From the NCBI GenBank assembly GCA_030611625.1, contig JAUWPK010000126.1:1-9100 (forward strand): a stretch of 9,100 nt of DNA. Direction: 5' to 3'. Source of the stretch: Promethearchaeum sp. GTDB lineage: Archaea > Asgardarchaeota > Lokiarchaeia > Sigyniarchaeales > Promethearchaeaceae. Both the position numbers and the translations under genes were made by a program. This document shows, one piece after another, positions 1 through 6,701 of this stretch (positions within the stretch are counted from its first letter, which is position 1; each line of letters opens with the position of its first letter). The notes beneath the pieces are model-generated. The model worked only from the letters and a program-made list of their open reading frames with translations, had not been told where the DNA came from and ran no database searches.

Positions 1-317
1 CGTCCACCAACTTTTTTCACAGCTTCTGCCACAAATAATGGACCGTCAGCATTGATTTCTCTTGCTCTATCTGGAAAATCTTCACATGCATCGACATTTG
101 TCATGGCTGCTGTTAATATTGTCAAATTTGGCTTGATATTATTAATTAAATCATGAACCTGGGTTTTTTTTGTTATATCAATATAATTTGGATGATATTT
201 TTCATGTATCCCAGTTGTTATTAGATCTGCTCCGTACACCTTAAATTTATTCTGAAAACGATATAGTAATTTTCTACCCAGAAAACCATTTGCCCCAATA
301 ATTAATATTTTTTCCAA
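1..317 (-). CDS. rfbD: RmlD-like sugar-nucleotide reductase, N-terminal part (runs off left edge)
   Basis: Likely a dTDP-4-dehydrorhamnose reductase or a close relative of the extended SDR superfamily, which reduces a 4-keto-deoxyhexose nucleotide with NAD(P)H in the cytoplasm. Seen: reading leftward from TTG at 317, about 105 residues are open to the window edge. They begin EKILIIGANGFLG (Rossmann GxxGxxG), continue with an acidic residue after the second strand (YGADL), then AAMTNVDACED and REINADGP. The last two match the RmlD pattern AAyTaVDxaE...a..vNa.gp. The C-terminal two thirds, with the YxxxK motif, lie outside the window. The start is uncertain: an in-frame TTG also lies at 326, no ATG is available, and a stop is just upstream. 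AGAG sits about 8 bases before TTG 317, while the better AGGAG at 352-356 is too far away. It follows rfbB by 37 bases, so the two are probably co-transcribed. Another SDR epimerase/reductase is possible. Confidence 0.85.
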   Translation of the reverse strand, partial: MEKILIIGANGFLGRKLLYRFQNKFKVYGADLITTGIHEKYHPNYIDITKKTQVHDLINNIKPNLTILTAAMTNVDACEDFPDRAREINADGPLFVAEAVKKVGG

Positions 318-354
318 GTTGGTCAACTCTAAAGATCTAAATTAAATATTTCTC

Positions 355-1368
355 CTATATCGCGCCGTACTGATTCTTATAATAGTCTAAATAAGCACCC
401 GATGTAACATTATCAACCCATTCTTGATTTTCCAAATACCATCTAATTGTCTCTTTCATACCGTTGTCAAATTCATATTTTGGCTTCCAGTTAAGTTCTC
501 GAGTTGCTTTTGAAATATTCATTGCATATCGTAAATCATGTCCAGGGCGATCTTTTACGAAAGTAATTAATTCTTCTCCCTTTCCCAATTCTTTAAGCAA
601 AAATTTCACCATATTTATGTTAGAAACCTCTGCATTTCCCCCAAAATTATAAATTTCTCCAATTTTTCCTTTAATTAATGCATCATAAATCCCTTGGCAA
701 TGATCTAATACATGAATCCAATCACGAATATTAGAACCATCACCATAGACGGGAAGCGGTTTATTTAATTGAATATTGCGGATCATTAAGGGAATTAATT
801 TTTCGGGAAATTGATACGGACCGTAATTATTTGAACAACGCGTTATTACGACAGGTAGCTGGTAAGTATGGTAATATGCAAGAACCAGCAAATCTGCGGC
901 AGTTTTACTTGAAGAATAAGGACTTCTGGGCTTTAGCGAGTTGTCTTCTGTGAATTCTGGATCTGTAAAGGAAAGAGAACCATATACTTCATCAGTTGAG
1001 ACTTGAAGGTATCGTTCTATTCTGTTTTTCTTTGCAGCATTAAGTAGTGTTAGTGTTCCTTTAATATTTGTTTCAATAAATATGTCTGGATTGGATATCG
1101 AGCGATCAACATGTGATTCGGCAGCAAAATTAATTATATGGGTGATTTTGAATTTTTTTAGGATATAATCGACCAATTCAAAATTGCAAATATTACCAGC
1201 TATGAAGTGGTATCGCGGGTTATTTTCAATATCTTTTAAATTTTCATGGTTTCCGGCATATGTCATTGCATCCAGATTGCATATTTCTGCATTCATGTCT
1301 TTTTTTAGGATAAACTTTATAAAATTACTGCCAATAAATCCTAAACCACCTGTAATTAAAAAATTCAT
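355..1368 (-). CDS. rfbB: dTDP-glucose 4,6-dehydratase
   Basis: Converts dTDP-glucose to dTDP-4-keto-6-deoxyglucose using bound NAD+, the second step of dTDP-rhamnose and many dTDP-deoxyamino-sugar pathways; cytoplasmic. The 337-residue protein is full length for RmlB. Seen: NAD-binding GGLGFIGS (7-14), LDAMTYAGN (32-40), AAESHVDRS (82-90), the active-site STDEVYG (124-130, with the T-D-E triad at 125-127), YSSSK (Tyr151, Lys155), NNYGPYQFPEKLIP (180-193), YGDGSNIRDW (208-217) and RPGHDLRYA (274-282). These are specific to RmlB rather than UDP-glucose epimerases or CDP-glucose dehydratase. The ATG at 1368 sits directly at the Rossmann strand; there is no good Shine-Dalgarno before it. It is 184 bases downstream of the DegT gene, so it may have its own promoter, and 37 bases upstream of the RmlD-like gene, which would use a product of the same pathway. 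No rmlA or rmlC is visible. Confidence 0.97.
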   Translation of the reverse strand: MNFLITGGLGFIGSNFIKFILKKDMNAEICNLDAMTYAGNHENLKDIENNPRYHFIAGNICNFELVDYILKKFKITHIINFAAESHVDRSISNPDIFIETNIKGTLTLLNAAKKNRIERYLQVSTDEVYGSLSFTDPEFTEDNSLKPRSPYSSSKTAADLLVLAYYHTYQLPVVITRCSNNYGPYQFPEKLIPLMIRNIQLNKPLPVYGDGSNIRDWIHVLDHCQGIYDALIKGKIGEIYNFGGNAEVSNINMVKFLLKELGKGEELITFVKDRPGHDLRYAMNISKATRELNWKPKYEFDNGMKETIRWYLENQEWVDNVTSGAYLDYYKNQYGAI

Positions 1369-1401
1369 ATTAATCTAAGATATTTTTCTTTGGAATTAAT
1401 T

Positions 1402-1417
1402 ATTATTCTCGAATAAT
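1402..1417. repeat. 16-bp inverted repeat upstream of rfbB
   Basis: ATTATTC and GAATAAT form perfect 7-base arms around a 2-base centre. The element lies 34-49 bases before the rfbB start, where an operator or promoter-overlapping site could sit. The region is very AT-rich, so chance is a real alternative. The rest of the 1369-1552 gap holds no convincing gene. Confidence 0.35.
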
Positions 1418-1433
1418 TTTAATTTGTAAACGA

Positions 1434-1451
1434 TTAAAAAATGAAAAAAAT
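1434..1451 (-). terminator. Possible T-rich terminator after the DegT gene
   Basis: On the leftward strand this stretch reads as two T-runs of seven and six separated by CA, about 100 bases beyond the DegT stop. Archaeal termination often uses oligo-T tracts without a hairpin, and I see no GC-rich stem here. If it is not used, the rfbB and rfbD genes are part of the same transcript as the upstream block. Weak evidence. Confidence 0.25.
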
Positions 1452-1552
1452 TCGAGAGTTAATTAAAGATCTTAATGATAAATTTAACTAAAAATAGGTA
1501 TTGGATAAAAAATGTATTATTTCCCATAATATCGAAGAAAATAACTAATATA

Positions 1553-2659
1553 TTAAAGTAATAACTGATTAATTTTTCTACAGTTTTTTTTTATTTGTTC
1601 TATTGTGTGAGTTTCATCGAGCCATAAATTTAGTACATGCTCAGAGAAATAAATTGAATTGTTTAAAGGAATATATTTTTGCTCAAAAGTTAGATTATAC
1701 CAAGTATCGAGACGGGAATACCATGGACTTACATCTATTCCAATCTCCCGTATTTTTGGGGCTATTTCCAATTCATTTTTATACTCTGACATAAATGTAT
1801 ATCTCCAAGGTATTGTATCTTTACTATACTGAGGATGAGAAATAATTGAAGAATTAAGTTCTTTCTGATAAATTTTGGCCTTTTTTTTACGCATTGTAAT
1901 AATTTCATTTCTTTGTTCCAATAGTTTGATTAGCTTTTTAATTTTTAATTTTTCCGAGACCTGAAAATTATACAAATCCTTGAAAACCATTGGGAAAACT
2001 TTTTTAAAGTTATTAAAAGTAGGGAATTTTTTACTTTGATCTCTGATAATATAATATAATTTATTATATTGAATGGCTAATTGTTCATGGAATTTTGAGA
2101 ATTTGGGTAATTTCTTCTCAATAATTCTACAATGTTTGATAATGTTAAGATCATCTAACAAAATACATCCTCCGCCTCCTCCATTTATTGGTTTTGTGTG
2201 ACCAAAACTAAAAAGAGAAGCATCTCCAATTTTTCCTACCATACTTTTTCCAGAATTATCTGGAATTGTTTGTGCAGCATCTTCAATAAGGAAAAAATTA
2301 TATTTTTCTTTCATTTTTAATAAGCTTTCATAATCAAAAGTATGACCATATAAATGAGGTGCTATTACACCTGAAACTTTAGAACCGCATACATCTAATG
2401 CTGTTTTCAAAGATTCAGAAGAAATAGTGTAATTTTTTAAATTAATATCAACAAAAATTGGCTTATATCCTGCATTTAAAATTGTATTTGGAACACTATT
2501 GCATAAAATATTAGGAATTATTATATATTCTTCTACATCCTTCTTTTTTTGGGAAGTTAAATAGCAAAATAAAGCAGTGGATGCTCTCCCGGTGAAAAAA
2601 CAATATTTTCTCTTAGAAATATGTGCAATTTTATTTTCTAATTCAGTTATAGCCTCCAT
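1553..2659 (-). CDS. DegT/DnrJ/EryC1-family PLP aminotransferase
   Basis: A member of the family that transfers an amino group, usually from glutamate, to a keto-sugar nucleotide; some members are dehydratases. The 368-residue length is normal. Seen: a glycine/serine segment TGRASTAL (23-30), PHLYGHTFDY (101-110), IEDAAQ (125-130, Asp127 expected to contact the PLP ring nitrogen), and SFGHTKPINGGGGG (151-164), where Lys156 is the expected Schiff-base lysine. The SFGHTKP form and the divergent, lysine-rich middle (about 165-270) suggest a subfamily away from the best-studied WecE or ArnB enzymes. The ATG at 2659 follows the stop of the deacetylase-like gene with no intervening base, and GAGG at 2667-2670 is well placed, so translational coupling is likely. 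It corresponds in family to Bacillus subtilis SpsC. The sugar substrate cannot be read from sequence; a keto-sugar made by RfbB is one candidate. Confidence 0.9.
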   Translation of the reverse strand: MEAITELENKIAHISKRKYCFFTGRASTALFCYLTSQKKKDVEEYIIIPNILCNSVPNTILNAGYKPIFVDINLKNYTISSESLKTALDVCGSKVSGVIAPHLYGHTFDYESLLKMKEKYNFFLIEDAAQTIPDNSGKSMVGKIGDASLFSFGHTKPINGGGGGCILLDDLNIIKHCRIIEKKLPKFSKFHEQLAIQYNKLYYIIRDQSKKFPTFNNFKKVFPMVFKDLYNFQVSEKLKIKKLIKLLEQRNEIITMRKKKAKIYQKELNSSIISHPQYSKDTIPWRYTFMSEYKNELEIAPKIREIGIDVSPWYSRLDTWYNLTFEQKYIPLNNSIYFSEHVLNLWLDETHTIEQIKKNCRKINQLLL

Positions 2660-3628
2660 TTAACAACCTCGATAAATATTGCCTAATTCATTTGTATTAA
2701 GAAAAACAATCTTTCTTTTATTTTTTTTACATATATTTAAAATTTTTGTCAAATTTTCCAAAAAGTTATCCATACTATAAGAAATTAATCCATGCTCATT
2801 ATTATTCATCGGGACTATTTCATATGGATGAGTTATTGTCATTATATAATTTAAATTTTTAATATTTTCTTCTAAATCTATAAAACATTCAGAATGAAAT
2901 CCAGGATTTAGATATCGAAAATAAATTGAAGCATCGTATGGTGCCCTAGTTTGAACCATTGTCATTGGAATTTCAAGTAATTGAAAATTTAAATCTCCTG
3001 TTTTTCGATAATCTATTTTAGAAGGATAATAAGGTTCTTTAGGTGTAGATCTCCAATCAATTTTTCTCTCTTTCGTATTAACAAAACGAGAACTCATTGC
3101 GGTACAATCTTGTTTTATATTAAATTTATCTAAAATGCTCATTATTGCATTAGATTGAAACGCTTCACCAATTCGGGATGACTTAATTGAAATTTTTTTA
3201 TTATTTGATAATGTTTTAAATATATCATTTAGATACTTTTTAAAGAATTCTTTTTCATATGTTCGAATATATTTATTGCCTTTTTTCAAATAAAGATGAG
3301 GATGGATACCTACTTCTCCCCCATCATTTAAAATTTTCATCCAATTTGGATAAAAATTAGTGAATAATCCATCATAATTACCATATACATCTTTTACTTG
3401 TTCATCTGCTCTAACAAACCACGTTGTAATTGGTTTTTCATTTAAATTGGTTAAAAACCATTCAGTAAGACTATTATATATGAAATCAAAATACTCTAAA
3501 TTCTTCCAGCTTGGATCTTGCAAACTTTTTTTTGGATCTGAATCGGTATCAAAAGTTAATGCAAAATAAAGGATATCTGGATCTACTCTATTATTCAACT
3601 TCGATTTCCACCATATTTTTTGCATCAT
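2660..3628 (-). CDS. NodB/polysaccharide-deacetylase-fold protein, atypical metal motif
   Basis: Probably a metal-dependent deacetylase-like enzyme of the CE4/NodB fold. Seen (numbered from ATG 3628, 322 residues): TFDTDSD (25-31), which fits the N-terminal catalytic/metal aspartate motif; GEVGIHPHLY (104-113), an H-x-H in place of the usual H-x3-H; SSRIGEAF (150-157); and ITHPYE (265-270) near the C-terminus with a late histidine. I see no signal peptide or membrane segment, so a cytoplasmic role on a nucleotide sugar or small glycan is more likely than cell-wall work. From memory it recalls the WbmS-type proteins of O-antigen clusters, but I cannot confirm this. The start is uncertain: the open frame begins at TTG 3634; ATGs lie at 3628 and 3625; a TTG at 3598 preceded by GGTGG would cut the overlap with the ATP-grasp gene to 8 bases. 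Its stop abuts the DegT start. Deacetylase activity is inferred. Confidence 0.75.
   Translation of the reverse strand: MMQKIWWKSKLNNRVDPDILYFALTFDTDSDPKKSLQDPSWKNLEYFDFIYNSLTEWFLTNLNEKPITTWFVRADEQVKDVYGNYDGLFTNFYPNWMKILNDGGEVGIHPHLYLKKGNKYIRTYEKEFFKKYLNDIFKTLSNNKKISIKSSRIGEAFQSNAIMSILDKFNIKQDCTAMSSRFVNTKERKIDWRSTPKEPYYPSKIDYRKTGDLNFQLLEIPMTMVQTRAPYDASIYFRYLNPGFHSECFIDLEENIKNLNYIMTITHPYEIVPMNNNEHGLISYSMDNFLENLTKILNICKKNKRKIVFLNTNELGNIYRGC
2667..2670 (-). promoter_or_regulatory. Shine-Dalgarno site of the DegT gene
   Basis: GAGG lies 7 bases before the ATG at 2659 and inside the last codons of the preceding gene. It fixes the DegT start and supports translational coupling across the zero-base junction. 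Confidence 0.7.
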
Positions 3629-4772
3629 GTGCAATTTTTAAAGTTTCCTTAGGTGATTTTCCATACACAATAATATGACCCACACGATCGCTCCCTGATT
3701 CGAGATTATTTGTGCGATCTCCCACTGTAATATATAGTTCAAATTCAGATATTTCAGATTTTGATCTAATTTTTTCAATATTTTTAATACTTTTTACAAT
3801 TCCTTCTTTTGAATCTAGGAAAATGATGGTTGATGCAAGATTTTTCGTTTTCTCAAAATTAACTGGTTTTCCAAGAGATAAATTAATTAATTGTCGTAAG
3901 ACATCGATTCCGGTGACATTAGGAATAATATCAGTAAAAACTTTAAATCCGGGTCCCCGCGCTGCAATCTCTACAGGAACAACATCTTCAGTTGGAGTAA
4001 CTATTGCTTCCATATGAACAACTGCAAAATCTATTCCAACAGCGTTAATCGTTCTTTTTGCAATTTCAATTGCTTTTTTTTGTATCGTTTCGGATATATC
4101 AGCAGGAAAGGTTACAGAAATATCGAGCATATTAGGTGGACTTGTTCTTTCTTTTTTAGAGAGAGCTAATATTGAGATTTGATTTTCATAGCTAAAGGCT
4201 TCTATTGAGATTTCAAACCCTTGAATAAATTCTTCAACAATCACATTTCCGGAGCGAGAAAAACCTTTTGCCTTTAAATATGCTTCTTTTAACAATTTTG
4301 AATTACTTACATAAGAAACACCTCGACTTCCAGCGGAATCAACAGGTTTTACAATAATGGGGAAAGAAAATTCTGAATTAATAGATTCTATTTCTTCTTC
4401 TTTTGCGATCATTCGGAAATGAGGGCATGAAATACTTGCATTTTTCATCCTTTCTCTTTGTTTATATTTGTTTGTTGAAATCAAAGCCGTTTCATATTTA
4501 ATTCCAGGCAATTTTAACTTTTCTGAGATATAAGCAACCGTAGGTACTATAATGTCTGCTGCAACAGTCAACACTCCATCTATTTGTTTAGATTTGGCAA
4601 ATTCTAAACATTTTTCCAAATTTAAAAGATCGATCACTGCAGATTCATCTGCTTTCTTTAATCCAATTGCATTTGGATCACCATCGATGGCAATTGTATA
4701 TATTCCCATTTCTTTTGCTTTTAAGATTCCAGGTAATTGATATTTTCCTGCTCCGATAAATAGGATTCTCAT
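3591..4772 (-). CDS. ATP-grasp ligase of unknown substrate
   Basis: An ATP-grasp enzyme of the PurK/PurT/carbamoyl-phosphate-synthase-like group, which activates a carboxylate with ATP and joins it to a nucleophile. Seen in 393 residues: an N-terminal Rossmann-like domain starting MRILFIGAGKYQ and TIAIDGDPNA (26-35); the ATP-binding IIVKPVDSAGSRGVSYV (139-155, Lys142 and a glycine-rich loop); VIVEEFIQGFEISIEAF (177-193, Glu180/181); MEAIVTP (254-260); and VEIAARGPG (267-275), with Glu268 as likely Mg ligand. The C-terminal GSDRVGHIIVYG (360-371) resembles the end domain of PurK and biotin-carboxylase-type enzymes. It is not a purine or carbamoyl-phosphate enzyme by context. It starts 2 bases after the PseG-like stop, with GGAG at 4780-4783, and overlaps the deacetylase-like gene, so it belongs to this sugar block. 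Adding an amino acid or other acyl group to an amino sugar is a plausible but unproven job. Confidence 0.88.
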   Translation of the reverse strand: MRILFIGAGKYQLPGILKAKEMGIYTIAIDGDPNAIGLKKADESAVIDLLNLEKCLEFAKSKQIDGVLTVAADIIVPTVAYISEKLKLPGIKYETALISTNKYKQRERMKNASISCPHFRMIAKEEEIESINSEFSFPIIVKPVDSAGSRGVSYVSNSKLLKEAYLKAKGFSRSGNVIVEEFIQGFEISIEAFSYENQISILALSKKERTSPPNMLDISVTFPADISETIQKKAIEIAKRTINAVGIDFAVVHMEAIVTPTEDVVPVEIAARGPGFKVFTDIIPNVTGIDVLRQLINLSLGKPVNFEKTKNLASTIIFLDSKEGIVKSIKNIEKIRSKSEISEFELYITVGDRTNNLESGSDRVGHIIVYGKSPKETLKIAHDAKNMVEIEVE

Positions 4773-4774
4773 AA

Positions 4775-5725
4775 TTAATCTCCAAGTATAATATTTAATA
4801 TTCTTTTAGGTCCATTCTGATCAACTGATTTTAATTGAGAATTTGACATTTCTTCTCTAAAATCAAATCTAAGGATTTCCATTAATCGAGGATTTTCTTT
4901 ATGAATAACTAATTTTTTTTTTTCTAAATATCTAAAAAAATTGTCTTCTTCTTTTGTTTGAGGTATTGCAATAGTTGGTGTTCCCAAGAAGCACGCTTCC
5001 AAACACGTTGTACCACCACTTAATATTGCAATATCAGAATTTCTTAGTAATTGGGGAAAATCCGGAGGAAAATTGAGAAATTTATGCTCGAACATTATTT
5101 TTTTTGGAATATTTCTCCCATTAATAATTAAAGCTTTTAATTTTATTTTTTTTTGGTAAATTTTATTACAGATTTGAATTGCTTCTAATGTTTTCTTTCC
5201 AGGATCCGTTCCTCCACAACTTATAATTATTTGTAACTTTTTTTTTTTAGAAAAGTATTTTTTTCGCCTTAATTTGTGGAATTCTTTTCTTATAATTGCA
5301 TATTTAATTCCACTATATAGGGAAAATCTTTCATTTAAAATTCCTGAATTTGGTAAGTAATGACTGTGTAAATTGATAATAGCTTTTACATTTTGGTAAT
5401 TATAGTAAAAATTATCAAGAAGATATACATTTGGAAAATTCATAGCAAAATTATCAAATATCTGTGAGAATTCAGGGATATACGGAAGATCTAAAATTAG
5501 ATTCCTTACTGAGAATTCTTTTAAAAATGAAGTAATTGCTAAAAGATATTCCGGAATATTATCATAATCTAAGATATATATATTGTTTAATTTGAATGGG
5601 TTTATGTTTTGGATTCTGATTAAAGAAATATTATTTGAGAGCAAAAAATCTCCTAAAAAACATGATCGTGATAAATGACCATAACCAAACTTATTATTTC
5701 CAAATGATATTATGCAGGAACTCAT
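4775..5725 (-). CDS. pseG: PseG/SpsG-like nucleotide-sugar hydrolase (GT-B fold)
   Basis: Related to PseG, which removes UDP from UDP-2,4-diacetamido-trideoxy-altrose before the synthase step of pseudaminic acid, and to SpsG of Bacillus spore-polysaccharide clusters. Seen, numbered from ATG 5725 (316 residues): GYGHLSRS (14-21), whose His17 corresponds to the PseG active-site histidine; YSGIKYAIIRKEF (137-149), like the PseG Y.LLR.EF segment; SCGGTDPGKKTLEAI (169-183), the GGxDP loop; and SGGTTCLEACFLGTPTIAIP (236-255), the nucleotide-binding part of the GT-28-like C-terminal domain. An in-frame TTG at 5731 is the other start. This is the first gene of the leftward block and it diverges from spsF. 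PseB, PseC, PseH and PseI are not in the window, so the exact substrate is open. The coding strand carries two A11 runs and is visibly more AT-rich than rfbB or spsF. A glycosyltransferase role is less likely but possible. Confidence 0.82.
   Translation of the reverse strand: MSSCIISFGNNKFGYGHLSRSCFLGDFLLSNNISLIRIQNINPFKLNNIYILDYDNIPEYLLAITSFLKEFSVRNLILDLPYIPEFSQIFDNFAMNFPNVYLLDNFYYNYQNVKAIINLHSHYLPNSGILNERFSLYSGIKYAIIRKEFHKLRRKKYFSKKKKLQIIISCGGTDPGKKTLEAIQICNKIYQKKIKLKALIINGRNIPKKIMFEHKFLNFPPDFPQLLRNSDIAILSGGTTCLEACFLGTPTIAIPQTKEEDNFFRYLEKKKLVIHKENPRLMEILRFDFREEMSNSQLKSVDQNGPKRILNIILGD
4780..4783 (-). promoter_or_regulatory. Shine-Dalgarno site of the ATP-grasp gene
   Basis: GGAG lies 7 bases before ATG 4772, within the last codons of the PseG-like gene. 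It sets the ATP-grasp start and suggests coupled translation. Confidence 0.7.
4913..4923 (-). repeat. A11 homopolymer within the PseG-like gene
   Basis: On the coding strand G followed by eleven A encodes Glu-Lys-Lys-Lys at about residues 268-271. A one-base slip would replace roughly the last 45 residues. The frame is intact here. Confidence 0.85.
5238..5248 (-). repeat. A11 homopolymer within the PseG-like gene (second tract)
   Basis: On the coding strand eleven A followed by G encode four lysines at about residues 160-163, just before the GGTDP domain. A one-base slip would remove the whole C-terminal nucleotide-binding domain. The frame is intact in this sequence. Confidence 0.85.
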
Positions 5726-5747
5726 TACCAATCCAACTGTAGTATGC

Positions 5748-5763
5748 TAAAATTATAATTTTA
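5748..5763. promoter_or_regulatory. 16-bp perfect AT palindrome / likely core promoter of the leftward block
   Basis: TAAAATTATAATTTTA reads the same on both strands and lies 23-38 bases before ATG 5725. On the leftward strand TTTAAAA (5759-5765) or TTATAAT (5752-5758) would put a start site within about a dozen bases of the gene start, as in archaeal leaderless or near-leaderless mRNAs. Such palindromes are easier to get by chance in DNA this AT-rich. Confidence 0.4.
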
Positions 5764-5877
5764 AAAAAATCATAATATGTAAATTTATTAATTATATTGC
5801 GATATTACTAAAAATTTTTTCCTATTATATCTACCTTCCAATACCAACAAACCTTTTTGATTAAATTAAACAATTCT

Positions 5878-5889
5878 AAAAGATTTAAA
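5878..5889 (+). promoter_or_regulatory. Archaeal-type BRE/TATA element of spsF
   Basis: AAAAGATTTAAA fits a BRE (AAA), two spacer bases, then a TATA box (TTTAAA at 5884-5889). Its centre is about 26 bases before ATG 5913, the usual distance from an archaeal TATA box to the transcription start. No Shine-Dalgarno precedes the ATG, so a leaderless mRNA is inferred. Confidence 0.5.
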
Positions 5890-5912
5890 CCTTCTAAAAA
5901 TTTTACATTATT

Positions 5913-6701
5913 ATGAAGAAAATAATAGTAGTTGTACAAGCTCGATTAGGTTCAACTCGACTCCCGGGTAAAGTATTAAAAGAAGTTGAAGGTAAACCAC
6001 TTCTTTGGTATCTATTTGAAAGATTAAAAGCGTTAAAACATGAAATTACTTTATTACTTGCAACATCAGAAGCTCCAATAAACAAGCCTTTAGAGAAATT
6101 TGCCCAAGAAAATAACATTTTAATCTATAGAGGAAGCGAAAATGATGTTTTAGATCGATTTTACCAAGCCACGAAAGAACTTAATGTTGATATAATCGTC
6201 AGAATAACAGGAGATTGTCCATTAATTGATCCTAAAGTAATCGACCATGGATTAGACTTGTATTTGCAAAATGATTATCATTATATTAGTAACGGACATC
6301 CTCCCACTTATCCTGATGGATATGATACCGAAATATTCTCATTTCAAGTATTAGAAAAAATGTGGAAGAATGCAAAGAAAAATTCTGAGAGAGAACATGT
6401 AACCCCTTTTATTTATAATAATCCAGAGATATTTACGAGATTTAATATTGAATATAAGGAAGATTGGTCCAAATATAGACTAACTGTCGATGAACCCGAA
6501 GATTTTGTTGTTATTTCAGAAATTTTAAAATATTTTAAGAAAGATTGGCCAGTCGCTTCAATGGAAGATATTATTGAATACTTACATCGCAATGAACATT
6601 TACTAAATGCTAACGAAAATATTATGAGAAATGAAGGTTATGAAAAATCATTACGTAATGATTTCAAAATTATGGATGTGCATCAAAATGAAGACAATTA
6701 G
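5913..6701 (+). CDS. spsF: SpsF-type cytidylyltransferase (sugar CMP/NTP transferase)
   Basis: A nucleotidyltransferase of the acylneuraminate cytidylyltransferase superfamily, expected to activate an acidic or related sugar as a CMP (or other NMP) derivative in the cytoplasm. Seen in 262 residues: IVVVQARLGSTRLPGKVL (5-22, the nucleotide-binding signature), YRGSENDVLDRFY (72-84), VRITGDCPLIDP (96-107, with an aspartate expected to bind metal), PDGYDTEIFSF (134-144), SEREHVTPFIY (158-168) and YRLTVDEPEDF (188-198). The C-terminal RNEGYEKSLRND also recurs in SpsF proteins. Length is typical. The ATG at 5913 is the only sensible start, directly before the first strand, with no Shine-Dalgarno. 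It overlaps the following aminotransferase by 14 bases and diverges from the PseG/SpsG-like gene; SpsF and SpsG are neighbours in Bacillus. The actual sugar is not determined by the sequence. Confidence 0.93.
   Translation: MKKIIVVVQARLGSTRLPGKVLKEVEGKPLLWYLFERLKALKHEITLLLATSEAPINKPLEKFAQENNILIYRGSENDVLDRFYQATKELNVDIIVRITGDCPLIDPKVIDHGLDLYLQNDYHYISNGHPPTYPDGYDTEIFSFQVLEKMWKNAKKNSEREHVTPFIYNNPEIFTRFNIEYKEDWSKYRLTVDEPEDFVVISEILKYFKKDWPVASMEDIIEYLHRNEHLLNANENIMRNEGYEKSLRNDFKIMDVHQNEDN

Noticed and set aside
1441..1491. A 16-codon + strand frame (MKKIRELIKDLNDKFN)
   Set aside because: Too short, no ribosome binding site, and its poly-A start is explained by AT-rich spacer and the leftward T-tract.
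3712..4017. A 101-codon open frame on the + strand
   Set aside because: It lies antisense within the ATP-grasp gene, whose motifs are unmistakable. The + strand product shows no recognisable domain.
3591..4772. Naming the ATP-grasp gene purK, purT or carB
   Set aside because: The fold matches, but there are no purine or pyrimidine genes around it, and it is embedded in a sugar block.
6631..6687. Longer N-terminus for the class III aminotransferase from ATG 6631
   Set aside because: The extra residues come from reading the conserved spsF C-terminus in another frame, and the family begins near MKTISQ at 6688.
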